Shown piece by piece: positions 26,566 to 34,287 of a DNA stretch of 64,000 bases. The stretch covers positions 558,001 through 622,000 of the forward strand of contig JARFXP010000003.1 in assembly GCA_029194675.1 (NCBI GenBank). The letters are read 5' to 3'. Under the pieces are notes generated by a model. It saw only the letters and a list, made by a program, of their open reading frames with translations. It was not told the origin of the DNA and did no database searches. The DNA comes from Nitrospira sp. (GTDB lineage Bacteria > Nitrospirota > Nitrospiria > Nitrospirales > Nitrospiraceae). How positions within the stretch are numbered: position 1 is the first letter of the stretch; each line of letters begins with the position of its first letter. The translations under genes were made by a program, and so were the position numbers.

Positions 26566-28019
26566 GAGCTTCCTTCTCCGCGGATCACCTGCATCTGGCG
26601 AAATCTCGCAGGAGAGGCGGCATGGGTCATCCAACCGGACTGGCCCGGCTGCCCCTTCCCACAGGTGATGAATCCGTACCGTTGTCGAAAAGAGCGGTCA
26701 GACACTCCGTCGCAGCTGTTCCAGAATTCCGGCGTGATCCCATGGTAGATGACGTCACGCAACATATGCGTTCGCCTGCCGTTTTCAATCAGCCAGAAGG
26801 CGTCACCGCCGAACTGAAAGTTGTAGCGGCGTTGATCAATGCTGTAGGATCCATGGCCTTCGATATAGATGCCGCGTTTCACGTCGGCAATGAGCTGATC
26901 ACGCGTAGCCTCGCCGGGCTCAAGTCCGATATTGGCAATCCGCACGATCGGAATATTCGCCCATCCGTCGGCCCGATTCGAGCCGCATGAACGAGACTCG
27001 CCTATTTTCGGTGCCACTTCCCGGTTTGTACAGTAACCGACGAAGATTCCGTGGCGAACGATGTCCCATTGCTGGCACATCACTCCATCGTCATCGTAGC
27101 CGGTCGCGGCCAGCGTTTCCGGTTCGGTGTTATCGGCGACTAAGTTCACATGTCGTGAGCCATAGCGAAAGTTGCCGCGCTTCTCCATCGTCAAGAAGCT
27201 GGTACCGGCATAATTGGCCTCGTACCCGAGCGCACGGTCGAGTTCACTCGGATGGCCGCAGGATTCATGGATGGTCAAGGACAGATGCTCCGGGTCGAGC
27301 ACCAGATCGTACTGGCCGGCGTCGACCGCCGGCGCCTTGACCTTTTCGACCGCCTGATCGGCAACACGTGAAGCCTCCCGTAGGAAGTCGGCTTCTTCAA
27401 TCAGTTCATAGCCTTTCCTGAGATGGGGAGTATTGAAGCTGCGCGATGCAAACTGGCCGCCGTGCAGAGCAGTCGCCGTGCACTCGCCTTGCCCGGCCAA
27501 CAGATCGAACTCCAGGTGTGTTCCCTCACTGGAAACAAACAACTTTCTGTCCCGACGCGCCCACAGGCTGGCGCTGCTCCTCGCGATACCAGACTGCAAG
27601 TGCAACACTTCCATGGTGTTGAGCAACAAGTCGGTCTTCTTCTCCAACGGCACGCTGAATGGATCGAGGCGATACGGCGTGACGACGCGATCCCGATGGA
27701 CCGGCTCCGGCGCTAAGCGTACTCGCTCGATGGCCACCGAGGCGGAACTTTTGGCAATCTCGATGGCGAGGTCCGCCACCCGGGGAACCTCTTCAAGCGA
27801 CAAAACCGAACTCGCCGCGAACCCCCAGGCTCCGTGATAGAGTACGCGCACACCGAAGCCAATATCCCGAGTATCCCGAATCGAAGCGATTCGACGATCC
27901 TCACCTTGGATGTGTTCCGTGCTACTGTCCTGAACGCGGATATCGCCATACTCGGCGCCTGAAGACGCAATGCGTTTCAGCGCAAGCTCGGCGAATTCGT
28001 CCCAAGCTGGAGTGCTCAT
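26562..28019 (-). CDS. tldD: TldD-type metalloprotease, catalytic subunit
   Basis: 485 aa from ATG 28019. The zinc site TIHESCGHPSE (His251, Glu252, His256) is the HExxxH motif of TldD. N-terminal domain with EYGDIRVQDSSTEHI and IGFGVRVLYHGAWGFA; C-terminal beta-barrel with VADNTEPETLAATGYDDDG, IYIEGHGSYSIDQRRYNFQF and a Cys-containing EFWNSCDGV. It cleaves unstructured peptides inside a TldD/TldE cavity. Directly coupled to the tldE-like gene. The two-gene operon is a common arrangement in bacteria and archaea. Confidence 0.9.
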   Translation of the reverse strand: MSTPAWDEFAELALKRIASSGAEYGDIRVQDSSTEHIQGEDRRIASIRDTRDIGFGVRVLYHGAWGFAASSVLSLEEVPRVADLAIEIAKSSASVAIERVRLAPEPVHRDRVVTPYRLDPFSVPLEKKTDLLLNTMEVLHLQSGIARSSASLWARRDRKLFVSSEGTHLEFDLLAGQGECTATALHGGQFASRSFNTPHLRKGYELIEEADFLREASRVADQAVEKVKAPAVDAGQYDLVLDPEHLSLTIHESCGHPSELDRALGYEANYAGTSFLTMEKRGNFRYGSRHVNLVADNTEPETLAATGYDDDGVMCQQWDIVRHGIFVGYCTNREVAPKIGESRSCGSNRADGWANIPIVRIANIGLEPGEATRDQLIADVKRGIYIEGHGSYSIDQRRYNFQFGGDAFWLIENGRRTHMLRDVIYHGITPEFWNSCDGVSDRSFRQRYGFITCGKGQPGQSGWMTHAASPARFRQMQVIRGEGSS

Positions 28020-28514
28020 GCAATCGATTCTCAGGTGTACGAAGAATGGGTCAGTATAACAGGTGGTGAGCAAAACGGTGAGCATATCGGATCGAATGAA
28101 CGGGACCAGCATTGCTGTCGATGGACACTGGTGATGAATTCAGCCTCAGTAACGTGATAGAACGCACCAGAGGATTCGATGGGCAGCCTGGCTTAGCGAT
28201 ATACATAGAACAAGGCCTGACCCTAATTGGGATCTCGGTTTGGGATTGGGATCATATGAACAATGGGTATGGCTCATATTATGGCTACGGATATCCCTAT
28301 GCATGCGGATACCGTGCGTACTACGGGTATCGTTATTTTGGTAGAATCGCCAGGGCGACAAGGCCCTTGGCCCGCTGTCAGAGCCGAAGGGCCGAATCCT
28401 GACGAGTCGACGATGTTCGCATCAACGAAGAAAGCCGTGATCGTCTAATCGAGAGGAAGAGGGCTGACAGAAAGTTTCGAAGCATCATAATCACTGTAGT
28501 AGGGAGGGACTGCA
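28020..28514. other. intergenic region with a Gly/Tyr-rich possible ORF
   Basis: Contains the promoters of tldD (leftward) and the small lipoprotein (rightward). A 96-codon + strand frame (28112-28402) includes MNNGYGSYYGYGYPYACG, which recalls Gly/Tyr-rich surface lipoproteins. It lacks a signal peptide and its flanks look non-coding, so it is at best a gene relic. Confidence 0.35.
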
Positions 28515-28745
28515 ATGAAGGTTCAACATATCATGCTGGTGTCGGTCTTGTTGGTATTCTTGTTGACTGCATGTCAGCGCGTGCACCTGAAAGGAGATGA
28601 GATAGTCCACAGCGGCGAGGGCAATCAATCGGGTATGATCAGCGCCGCCGGCCAGCAGGGATCATCGAACGTCGAGGACCAGAGCGGGAGAACCAAGCGA
28701 GCCAATGGACAAGGCTTACGCCATCCGGACCCGTACCGTAAATAA
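28515..28745 (+). CDS. small lipoprotein
   Basis: 76 aa preceded by AGGGAGGG. Signal peptide MKVQHIMLVSVLLVFL with lipobox LTAC (Cys20), so the mature protein is lipid-anchored. The mature part is polar (GDEIVHSGEGNQSG, GQGLRHPDPYRK) and without family motifs. Function unknown. Confidence 0.68.
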   Translation: MKVQHIMLVSVLLVFLLTACQRVHLKGDEIVHSGEGNQSGMISAAGQQGSSNVEDQSGRTKRANGQGLRHPDPYRK

Positions 28746-28906
28746 GGACCAAGGTAGGAGAACCAGGCGAGCCAACTAAGCGTAATGAAGTCGTGTCTTC
28801 CTTCGAAGAGATACGACAATGGTGACGAGGAAAACGGAGAGCGTATCGAGATCGCATAAACGGAATAGAGCCAGGAGACTGTAGCGATGAGTTCAGCCTC
28901 TTGGCC

Positions 28907-29374
28907 TCAGCGGTGAAACATCTCAGCGAGTCGAGGCGCCTCAAGGTCACACCGCAACAGTGACCCCATAAGTAGCTTTGGAATATCCGGCGGTCCGGAT
29001 GGAATCTCCCTGTCGATGGCCGTGAACATCTGAGCCGCGAGCGCGCCGGCCCCCGTAATCTCGAGCAACCGACCACCACCACTTCCGTAGCGAAAGCCAT
29101 GCACAGTTCCTCCGGGAACGTGAACGAGAGTCCCAACGTTGCAGTTGTAGGCTTTCCCCTCGAATAGGAAGTGAACTTCGCCTTTCAGGGCGTAGAACGC
29201 TTTGTCCCAATCGTGGCTATGCGGCGGTGGACCTGTTCCTTCCTGGGCCTGCTGTAAGGTGATCCCGTAGCTTTGCGTCGCCGCGTTGGACGCCAACACA
29301 GTCACCTGTGTTCCGACCACATTCAACGCAGGCTCATGCTGATCTGGTCTCAAGACAAAGGGTTGAACGCTCAT
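28907..29374 (-). CDS. cupin-domain protein
   Basis: 155 aa from ATG 29374, which has AGGAGG upstream. Single cupin barrel: motif 1 as GPPPHSHDWDKAFYALKGEVHF (residues ~53-74; metal-binding His pair and a later Glu) and motif 2 as VPGGTVHGFRYG (third His). Such proteins bind a metal and a small ligand, or act as dioxygenases or isomerases; no substrate can be named. It ends the cassette region: the first attC-like site lies just upstream of its start. Confidence 0.82.
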   Translation of the reverse strand: MSVQPFVLRPDQHEPALNVVGTQVTVLASNAATQSYGITLQQAQEGTGPPPHSHDWDKAFYALKGEVHFLFEGKAYNCNVGTLVHVPGGTVHGFRYGSGGGRLLEITGAGALAAQMFTAIDREIPSGPPDIPKLLMGSLLRCDLEAPRLAEMFHR

Positions 29375-29417
29375 GATTTCACTGCCTCCTACAAAGATGG
29401 CGATTACTTCCTTTACC

Positions 29418-29509
29418 ACCTAATGACCAAGGTAACCGGGCGGCAGCCACAAACCTTTGATTTATGAAAACGCTCCGCCCCGCCGCTCCGGTTGACCGTC
29501 TTGTTAGGT
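29418..29509 (-). repeat. attC-like recombination site 1
   Basis: On the minus strand: R'' ACCTAAC, then L'' GGTCAACCGG, a ~45-nt central region, L' CCGGTTACC and R' ATTAGGT. L'' pairs with L' except for one extra base (C), the unpaired base typical of attC folded strands. R' departs from GTTRRRY at its first base. It lies downstream of the CYTH gene, as expected for a cassette. Confidence 0.72.
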
Positions 29510-29627
29510 CGCGCGCATCATTTCGCCCTGAATTTATATGGACCAGCTTTCCATGGACCACGGGCGCGCGATAGTCGACCAGTCACCCATGACTGAAATC
29601 GGGCCACTGGCGCCCGTGACACGCAGT

Positions 29628-30305
29628 TCAATTGGGCGCCGAGCGTACGAGGCGCGCGAGTGCCCATGCGGTTTTGCCACCTTCCAACGCCTCCTCTTCA
29701 ATACCGTCCGCCCTCAGCCACTGGCGGATCTCCCTAAGGACGACGTCCTGGTATTGTCCGCGCTTCGAGACCTCGATGACGCTCTCCTCGCCCACCGTCC
29801 AGCGTTCGATCGCGACGCCCTCGGGTACCTCCCACTTGACGGACGCGATTGGGCCCCAAGCGCTGAGCTTGTCCCACGGGAGCAGTGGCCACGCGGACTC
29901 AACCAATAGCTGCTGGTGCTTGTTGAAGAACTCTAGGGCCCGCTTCTCTTCCGCCACCACGGCCCGGAAGAGATTCTCCTCAAGGTGCTCCTCCGTGACT
30001 GACCACGCCGGCACACCGTCGCTGAGACTTGCATCAACCTCGGCCTTGAAACCTGGCAGTTGCTCCCATGCATCGCGCACGGGAACGAAGGGGGAAACCC
30101 AGCGCCGCCACTTGGCGGTCGATTCTGCCTTCTTCTTCTTCCGGTTCACACGGGCACGGAGCACAACCTCCTGCTGTTTGAGCGACAACTCCGGTGTCTC
30201 GAAGAACCAGACTTCCCGCTTCTTGTCGTCGATGTTCTCTGGAATGCGCTCCTTGATCTTCGCCCAATGCTCGTCGGAAATCAGTACCTTCACTTCAACG
30301 TCCAC
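29628..30305 (-). CDS. CYTH-domain protein (cassette gene)
   Basis: 225 aa from GTG 30305 (GAAGGTGG upstream); a TTG 45 bases further upstream is less likely. The N-terminus DVEVKVLIS corresponds to the ExExK strand of CYTH/triphosphate-tunnel enzymes, with Asp replacing the first Glu. FFETPELSLKQQEVVLRARV matches the strand-helix after it, and basic strands follow (RVNRKKKKAES, KWRRW). CYTH enzymes hydrolyse or cyclise triphosphates (thiamine triphosphate, inorganic triphosphate, ATP) using a divalent metal. It lies between attC-like sites 1 and 2. Substrate unknown; changes in the first strand leave activity uncertain. Confidence 0.72.
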   Translation of the reverse strand: MDVEVKVLISDEHWAKIKERIPENIDDKKREVWFFETPELSLKQQEVVLRARVNRKKKKAESTAKWRRWVSPFVPVRDAWEQLPGFKAEVDASLSDGVPAWSVTEEHLEENLFRAVVAEEKRALEFFNKHQQLLVESAWPLLPWDKLSAWGPIASVKWEVPEGVAIERWTVGEESVIEVSKRGQYQDVVLREIRQWLRADGIEEEALEGGKTAWALARLVRSAPN

Positions 30306-30495
30306 GGCCCCACCTTCAGGTTGATGTTCTGCATCGTTATGCGTTCTCAATGCCGCATGGGTTTGACGGAACCAGACTGGCCCGCCACATCCTCAGACAT
30401 ATCACTAAGGGGTTCACGTTCTTGCGCGCCGATGGTTCTGCTTTTCTGATGCTCAGGAACATTGTCATAGTCAACATCGGGTTTTCGGAGCAGTA
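30306..30495. other. spacer between attC-like site 2 and the CYTH gene
   Basis: 190 bp without a confident gene. A minus-strand frame passing through it from attC site 2 (RKPDVDYDNVPEHQKS) could be a short cassette peptide, but it has no independent support. Confidence 0.3.
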
Positions 30496-30602
30496 GCCTA
30501 ACGCTCAGGCTGACCCGGGGGCGCCTCGTCCGTCGGGTCGAGCCTGTTGTTAGCCGAGGCACCGCGCCGCTTGTGGTGCGTCCCCTGCATGGCGTTGTTA
30601 GG
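30496..30602 (-). repeat. attC-like recombination site 2 (composite, 107 bp)
   Basis: On the minus strand it opens with GCCTAAC and closes with GTTAGGC, both fitting the R''/R' consensus. The 60-bp inner part has L'' AGGCTCGACCCG pairing with L' CGGGTCAGCCT, with one unpaired C. The stop codon of the upstream TIR gene (TAA) lies inside R'' GCCTAAC, a classic cassette arrangement. The longer outer part carries a second hairpin (GCACC/GGTGC). Confidence 0.78.
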
Positions 30603-31674
30603 CAGAAAACTTGTCAAGATCGATTTCCTCTCCGGCCTTCGAGAAGAGGTTGTCCAGTTCCCGGAGAAACCATTTGTACTCTCTATCACGATTGGCCCGG
30701 AGAACCAGCTTCGGCTTCTGTTCGTTCTGAATCTGGTAGGGATAAAATTTGATGTACAAAACCCCACACGACTCGTTAGGATCCATCGCGTGCGCGCCGT
30801 AAGCGAGTGGATATCGTGTTGTGCGTATCTGCAGTTGCTCCTTATGCTGGGTGCCCGCCTGTCCTTTTCCTCCAAGAACCTCGCGAATCTCGCGAAGCGA
30901 GTCAACGCTCGCTTTGATCTCAGCGCTCTTCAACATGAGACCGCTGTCGATCACCTCACGACTAGATTTGCGAAGAACGGCGTGTTCGATGACCGACGGA
31001 TCTGGGTCAGCGAGCAATACTCTCAGCTTAACCTGATTTCTGAGCCTATCTTTCCACGCATCTGTGTTGGATCTGAGTGTGTTCTCAAGTGAGACACCCA
31101 CTAACCAGACCTCTTTTGCGTTCGCGAGATGCTGATCGTAGTCGTTCCGCGGAAATTCGGACACGAAAAGGCTACGCCATGGCTCAACTGCAGTATCGCC
31201 AGCACGGGTAAGGACGGCATCGAGGTCAGGCCATCTCTCCACAAAAGTTTCCTTCAGAAGGTCGTCATTTTGCTTGTCCGAACGTACGTCGTTTACGCTT
31301 TGTATTAACTTGAAGCTGCCTTCGCGATCGGCACTGACTGACTGAAATTGCCGAAGTGGCTCTGGCAACTCGTCGTGGCCTAGGCCGAACAGCAAATAGG
31401 GAATGACGCGAGAGGTTTTCCCCACTGCCTTCGATATCGCGCCCGCCTCGAAGAGAATCCAAGGCTTCTCGAGCGTTTCTTCAGCAATGCATAGAATCGC
31501 GAAATCCGTAGCGTGGAGCTGGCTTGCCAAAACTTCTGCCCATCGTTCGCCTGCATGAATATCCTTTTCCGAAACCCAGCAATCCAGGTCTTTAAACCAG
31601 TGCCCGAGCCAGTCACGCAAGCCCACAGCGACTTGAAGACTCCGCTCGCCCGACCAACTCGGAAACACCTTCAT
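30598..31674 (-). CDS. TIR-domain protein with C-terminal PLD-like/DUF5919-type region (cassette gene)
   Basis: 358 aa from ATG 31674 (MKVFPSWSGERS), the normal TIR opening; an ATG 18 bases upstream would put the attC end inside the protein. The TIR domain covers ~1-140, with the WVSEKDIHAGERW loop and catalytic-type Glu76 in PWILFEAGA, so NAD+ cleavage is expected. The C-terminal ~170 residues (KEVWLVGVSLENTLRS, LRVLLADPDPSVIEHA, YIKFYPYQ) resemble the PLD-like or DUF5919-type domains fused to many predicted effectors, possibly the sensor. Likely an abortive-infection defence protein; trigger unknown. Confidence 0.78.
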   Translation of the reverse strand: MKVFPSWSGERSLQVAVGLRDWLGHWFKDLDCWVSEKDIHAGERWAEVLASQLHATDFAILCIAEETLEKPWILFEAGAISKAVGKTSRVIPYLLFGLGHDELPEPLRQFQSVSADREGSFKLIQSVNDVRSDKQNDDLLKETFVERWPDLDAVLTRAGDTAVEPWRSLFVSEFPRNDYDQHLANAKEVWLVGVSLENTLRSNTDAWKDRLRNQVKLRVLLADPDPSVIEHAVLRKSSREVIDSGLMLKSAEIKASVDSLREIREVLGGKGQAGTQHKEQLQIRTTRYPLAYGAHAMDPNESCGVLYIKFYPYQIQNEQKPKLVLRANRDREYKWFLRELDNLFSKAGEEIDLDKFSA

Positions 31675-31677
31675 CAC

Positions 31678-31754
31678 AACCAACCTCTTCATTGAAGCTT
31701 ACCTTCGAGGTCCGTGGCGCGCGTTAGCGCGTCCGCTGCACCGCCGTGTTGGAC
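31678..31754 (-). repeat. attC-like recombination site 3
   Basis: On the minus strand: R'' GTCCAAC, a GC-rich stem with apical pairing CGCGC/GCGCG, and R' GTTGGTT (one departure from GTTRRRY). The end of the upstream gene (NTAVQRTR, stop) lies within it, and the downstream TIR gene begins four bases after R'. The arm pairing is less regular than in sites 1, 2 and 4. Confidence 0.6.
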
Positions 31755-32260
31755 TGCACTGCTGACAGCAGAGCAGAGAGGTCATTGGGAGTCTGGACAG
31801 GAGGTGATGGAAATACGGCTTTGAACACCAACTCATATAGCTTAACGAGCATTTCATTGATCTGCTCCGTCCTCCTGATCGTTGGGGTAGCGATAGCTCG
31901 GCGTGACCTCATAACCTGCCGACTTGAGTGAGATCCAATCTTGTTCCGTACAGTACGATACTGCGCGCTCATCGTTCTGATCTTCGATAATAATTCTTGA
32001 GCCTGAGATTTTCTGAGACCTTTCTTCATTGCATCGATCTCCGAATCGAAGCCCAGATTCTTGTGTCCATTCTGCACTGCCGGGTCGGTAAGCTTGCACA
32101 GCAATGCGCAGTAGGAAAGACGATAGGTATACACCATGTCATTAGCCAAGAACGGAAAGCGTTTCTTGAAGTCTGTTGCATGATCCAGAGTCGTCGCAAT
32201 ATGCCATGCATCCACCATATCGTAAATTTGGTCTGCAATCAGGTGCGGCTCAGGTTTCAT
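31724..32260 (-). CDS. HEPN-like hypothetical protein (cassette gene)
   Basis: 178 aa, mostly helical. The block YRTVRNKIGSH contains R-x5-H within an R(N)xxxxxH context typical of HEPN ribonuclease domains, placed after a long helix (QAELLSKIRTMSAQ is similar in register). N-terminal MKPEPHLIADQIYDMVDAW and LTDPAVQNGHKNLGF complete a four-helix-like layout. HEPN proteins cut RNA in toxin-antitoxin and anti-phage systems. The C-terminal tail runs into attC site 3, which trimmed or extended it. No family hit is certain; the HEPN reading rests on one motif. Confidence 0.55.
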   Translation of the reverse strand: MKPEPHLIADQIYDMVDAWHIATTLDHATDFKKRFPFLANDMVYTYRLSYCALLCKLTDPAVQNGHKNLGFDSEIDAMKKGLRKSQAQELLSKIRTMSAQYRTVRNKIGSHSSRQVMRSRRAIATPTIRRTEQINEMLVKLYELVFKAVFPSPPVQTPNDLSALLSAVQSNTAVQRTR

Positions 32261-32267
32261 TTATGCA

Positions 32268-32343
32268 GTCCAACGTAGCAGTGTTAACCCGCGAAAGCCC
32301 GAGCGGAGCGAGGGTTTCGTTGGCGTTCAACACAAAGTTGGGC
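32268..32343 (-). repeat. attC-like recombination site 4 (76 bp)
   Basis: The best-formed site. Minus strand: R'' GCCCAAC, spacer TTT, L'' GTGTTGAAC, a central hairpin with CGAAACCC/GGGCTTTCG, L' GTTAACAC, spacer TGCTAC, R' GTTGGAC. L'' pairs with L' leaving one extra G, the diagnostic unpaired base. It sits 14 bp after the stop of the TIR-SLOG gene and 7 bp before the next cassette start. Confidence 0.85.
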
Positions 32344-32357
32344 AGCCCCAACACTTA

Positions 32358-33452
32358 CTAGGATTGCCGAGCTCGGACAATGGCCGTTTGTCGGACGATC
32401 AAATCGCACAGGGCAGCAGGAACGCGGGCATAGTCTTTTCGATCGTGCCGGAGGCGGTCGGCTTCGGGTTTGAAAGCGTCGTCAAGCGTACACGCAGCAC
32501 TTTGAGCGTACCCGCCCGTGAAGGCAACGGGCAGCAAAGGAATACCAGCGCGTTGAGCGAATTCAGCCTCTTGGCGTGCACGACCATCCTGCTTACCCCC
32601 CACCAGCACCGTGACGTCCGGTACTCGTCCGATCGATTCGAGAAACAGAGCGCGTGGTCCCCGGAAGGTTCGCAACGAGCCGAGAACGATGACAGGATTC
32701 GGTCTGATGGAACCATCGTCGCGATAGGTAGCTGCGGCCTCTGCTGCGGATTCGACGATATCTGCGTCCGTGGAAAGTTCCTGAGCTTGCTCGGCTAAGA
32801 GTGAACCTGCAAAGTCGTCCAGCAGCTCACTCCGGCCGAAGACACACTGCAAGCGGGCTCCAGTCATCGCGTGAGCGAGTAGGGCCATAAATCTTCGGTT
32901 GAACGCGGCTTGTTTGTTCTCCAGGCCGCTATTGGTTCCGATCAACCAAACGCACGGTCTATCGTCCGTCTCAGCAAGTGAGCTCGGAACGCGCAGTCGG
33001 GCAGCGGCGATCATTGTACGCAATTCGTTAGCGAGTTTCTTGCAATCTGCACGCAGAGGCGTGGAGGACAGTGTCTGAATTTCCGACAGGAGACGCTCTA
33101 CGTCTTGCCTATCCGCCAGGTCGACGCTCTGTTTAGACTCGTAGATATGAGGAAGCTGCGCTTTCGAGAAGCCAGAGTGACAGAGTGGGATTACTTTCTT
33201 ACGTGCCATGACTCCGTAGCCAGCCTCGATGTTTACCCAGGGCCGACCGACAGAGCGCGCCGAGAGGAGAACAAGGATTGCTTGAGCGTTTTCAAGTGCC
33301 TCCCGAATCTTCTCTAGCCAATCTGCTCCAAGGGGAACGCGGTGTTTGGCTACGAATACCTGAAAGGAATCCCCAAACGCGAGCTTAAGCGTCGCAGATA
33401 GCGCGGCTGCTAGTGGCTCCTCTTCATCGGAATGGGAAATAAACAATGCCAT
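32358..33452 (-). CDS. TIR-SLOG fusion protein, predicted defence effector (cassette gene)
   Basis: 364 aa from ATG 33452 (MALFISHSDEEE), the usual TIR beta-A strand; the frame is open 27 codons further upstream. The TIR domain covers ~1-130: VPLGADWLEKIREALENA, VLLSARSVGRPWVNIEAG with catalytic-type Glu76. The C-terminal ~180 residues form a Rossmann-like SLOG/STALD module: VWLIGTNSGLENKQ, NPVIVLGSLRTFRG, VTVLVGGKQDGRARQEAEFA and GIPLLPVAFTGG. STALD domains bind NAD-derived signals in Thoeris ThsA, so here signal binding and NADase may be in one chain. No partner gene adjoins. Confidence 0.8.
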   Translation of the reverse strand: MALFISHSDEEEPLAAALSATLKLAFGDSFQVFVAKHRVPLGADWLEKIREALENAQAILVLLSARSVGRPWVNIEAGYGVMARKKVIPLCHSGFSKAQLPHIYESKQSVDLADRQDVERLLSEIQTLSSTPLRADCKKLANELRTMIAAARLRVPSSLAETDDRPCVWLIGTNSGLENKQAAFNRRFMALLAHAMTGARLQCVFGRSELLDDFAGSLLAEQAQELSTDADIVESAAEAAATYRDDGSIRPNPVIVLGSLRTFRGPRALFLESIGRVPDVTVLVGGKQDGRARQEAEFAQRAGIPLLPVAFTGGYAQSAACTLDDAFKPEADRLRHDRKDYARVPAALCDLIVRQTAIVRARQS

Positions 33453-33846
33453 GTGCAATGCGTTTTCGGCGAGGAAGGTTTGGTCTGCCCAACTATGTTT
33501 AGACCGATCCGTATAAGAACCGGATCTGCTCATTGCTTTCCGTATAACACACCGCTACGGTTCAGGAACAATAAGCCATAACCATTGCCGTTTCAATGAG
33601 TTACGGCCGCGAGACTATTCATTACAGGTTCTTATGCGGATCGGCATAACACCTGTTCTTGAAGAAGGTCACATCCCGTTCAGCGAACTGCGGACACCCG
33701 CCAGTCTTCGATTGTTTCGTGCTGAGCCACGCTATTAGGGGAATAGGAAATCCCCATAGGTGGCAAGCCAACGAAACGACGGGCCGTGAGAACTTCTTTT
33801 GAACACAGCGCGCGGGATTAGCGGGCCGTTGTGTATCGGGTGTGAA
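33453..33846. other. 394-bp boundary region with inverted dyad repeats
   Basis: No gene. It contains GCCCAAC at 33487-33493, a possible attC R-box without a clear partner, and two inverted copies of a ~20-bp sequence (33504-33523 and 33625-33644). It probably holds the promoter of the TIR-SLOG gene and the edge of the cassette cluster. Confidence 0.5.
33504..33655. repeat. pair of inverted ~20-bp dyads, possible recombinase core sites
   Basis: CCGATCCGTATAAGAACCGG (33504-33523) and, inverted, CAGGTTCTTATGCGGATCGG (33625-33644) match at 18 of 20. The second extends into a larger palindrome reaching 33655 and contains TTATGC-GGATCG-GCATAA, the shape of a tyrosine-recombinase core (6-bp arms, 6-bp spacer). 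No recombinase gene is near. Confidence 0.5.
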
Positions 33847-34113
33847 TCAGGACTCGAAAGCGCTGCGAGGGCCGGAAAGGATACGGAGCTTACCGATGCA
33901 CCGCTTCAAAGCGGGTGACAAAGACCTGATGTGAAGCCGGCGTTCTACTTCGGCAGGGTCGGCAGATTCTAGAAACTGCTCAACCGCTTCTTTCAAATTC
34001 GCGGTAGCGGATTCAACTGTGTCCCCTTGGCTGGCTACGTCGAGTTCAGGGCAGAGCGCGACATATCCCGTCCCTTCTTTCTCTACGATCGCCGTATAGC
34101 TTCTGGATGCCAC
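33847..34113 (-). CDS. HicB-like antitoxin, apparently without HicA
   Basis: 88 aa. YTAIVEKEGTGYVALCPELDV, then GDTVESATANLKEAVEQFL, is the HicB/UPF0150 fold (partial RNase H-like). The C-terminal tail (RSLSPALKRCIGKLRI) is short and lacks a clear DNA-binding domain. HicA mRNA interferases normally sit directly beside HicB, but neither flank shows the dsRBD-like HicA sequence with its catalytic His. It may be an orphan antitoxin or act with a remote partner. Confidence 0.72.
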   Translation of the reverse strand: MASRSYTAIVEKEGTGYVALCPELDVASQGDTVESATANLKEAVEQFLESADPAEVERRLHIRSLSPALKRCIGKLRILSGPRSAFES

Positions 34114-34287
34114 GACTTCAACCTACTTCCTTAGCAGGATCTATGGAGGCCTCATCATAGATAGTCAGTATAGATAGTCAATCGCCCACCATCAACCGAG
34201 ATCACACCAGGTTGCCGATACGGGACTCATCGACGAGGATTCCGGCATCGCCGTAGACCAGCCCTTCGTGAACTTTTCCATATCCTC

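Noticed and set aside
28112-28402. 96-codon Gly/Tyr-rich frame as a gene
   Set aside because: No signal peptide, no ribosome site, and only a short Gly/Tyr run looks protein-like.
33487-33493. GCCCAAC as a fifth attC site
   Set aside because: No matching GTTRRRY partner with paired arms was found within 150 bp, so it was not called.
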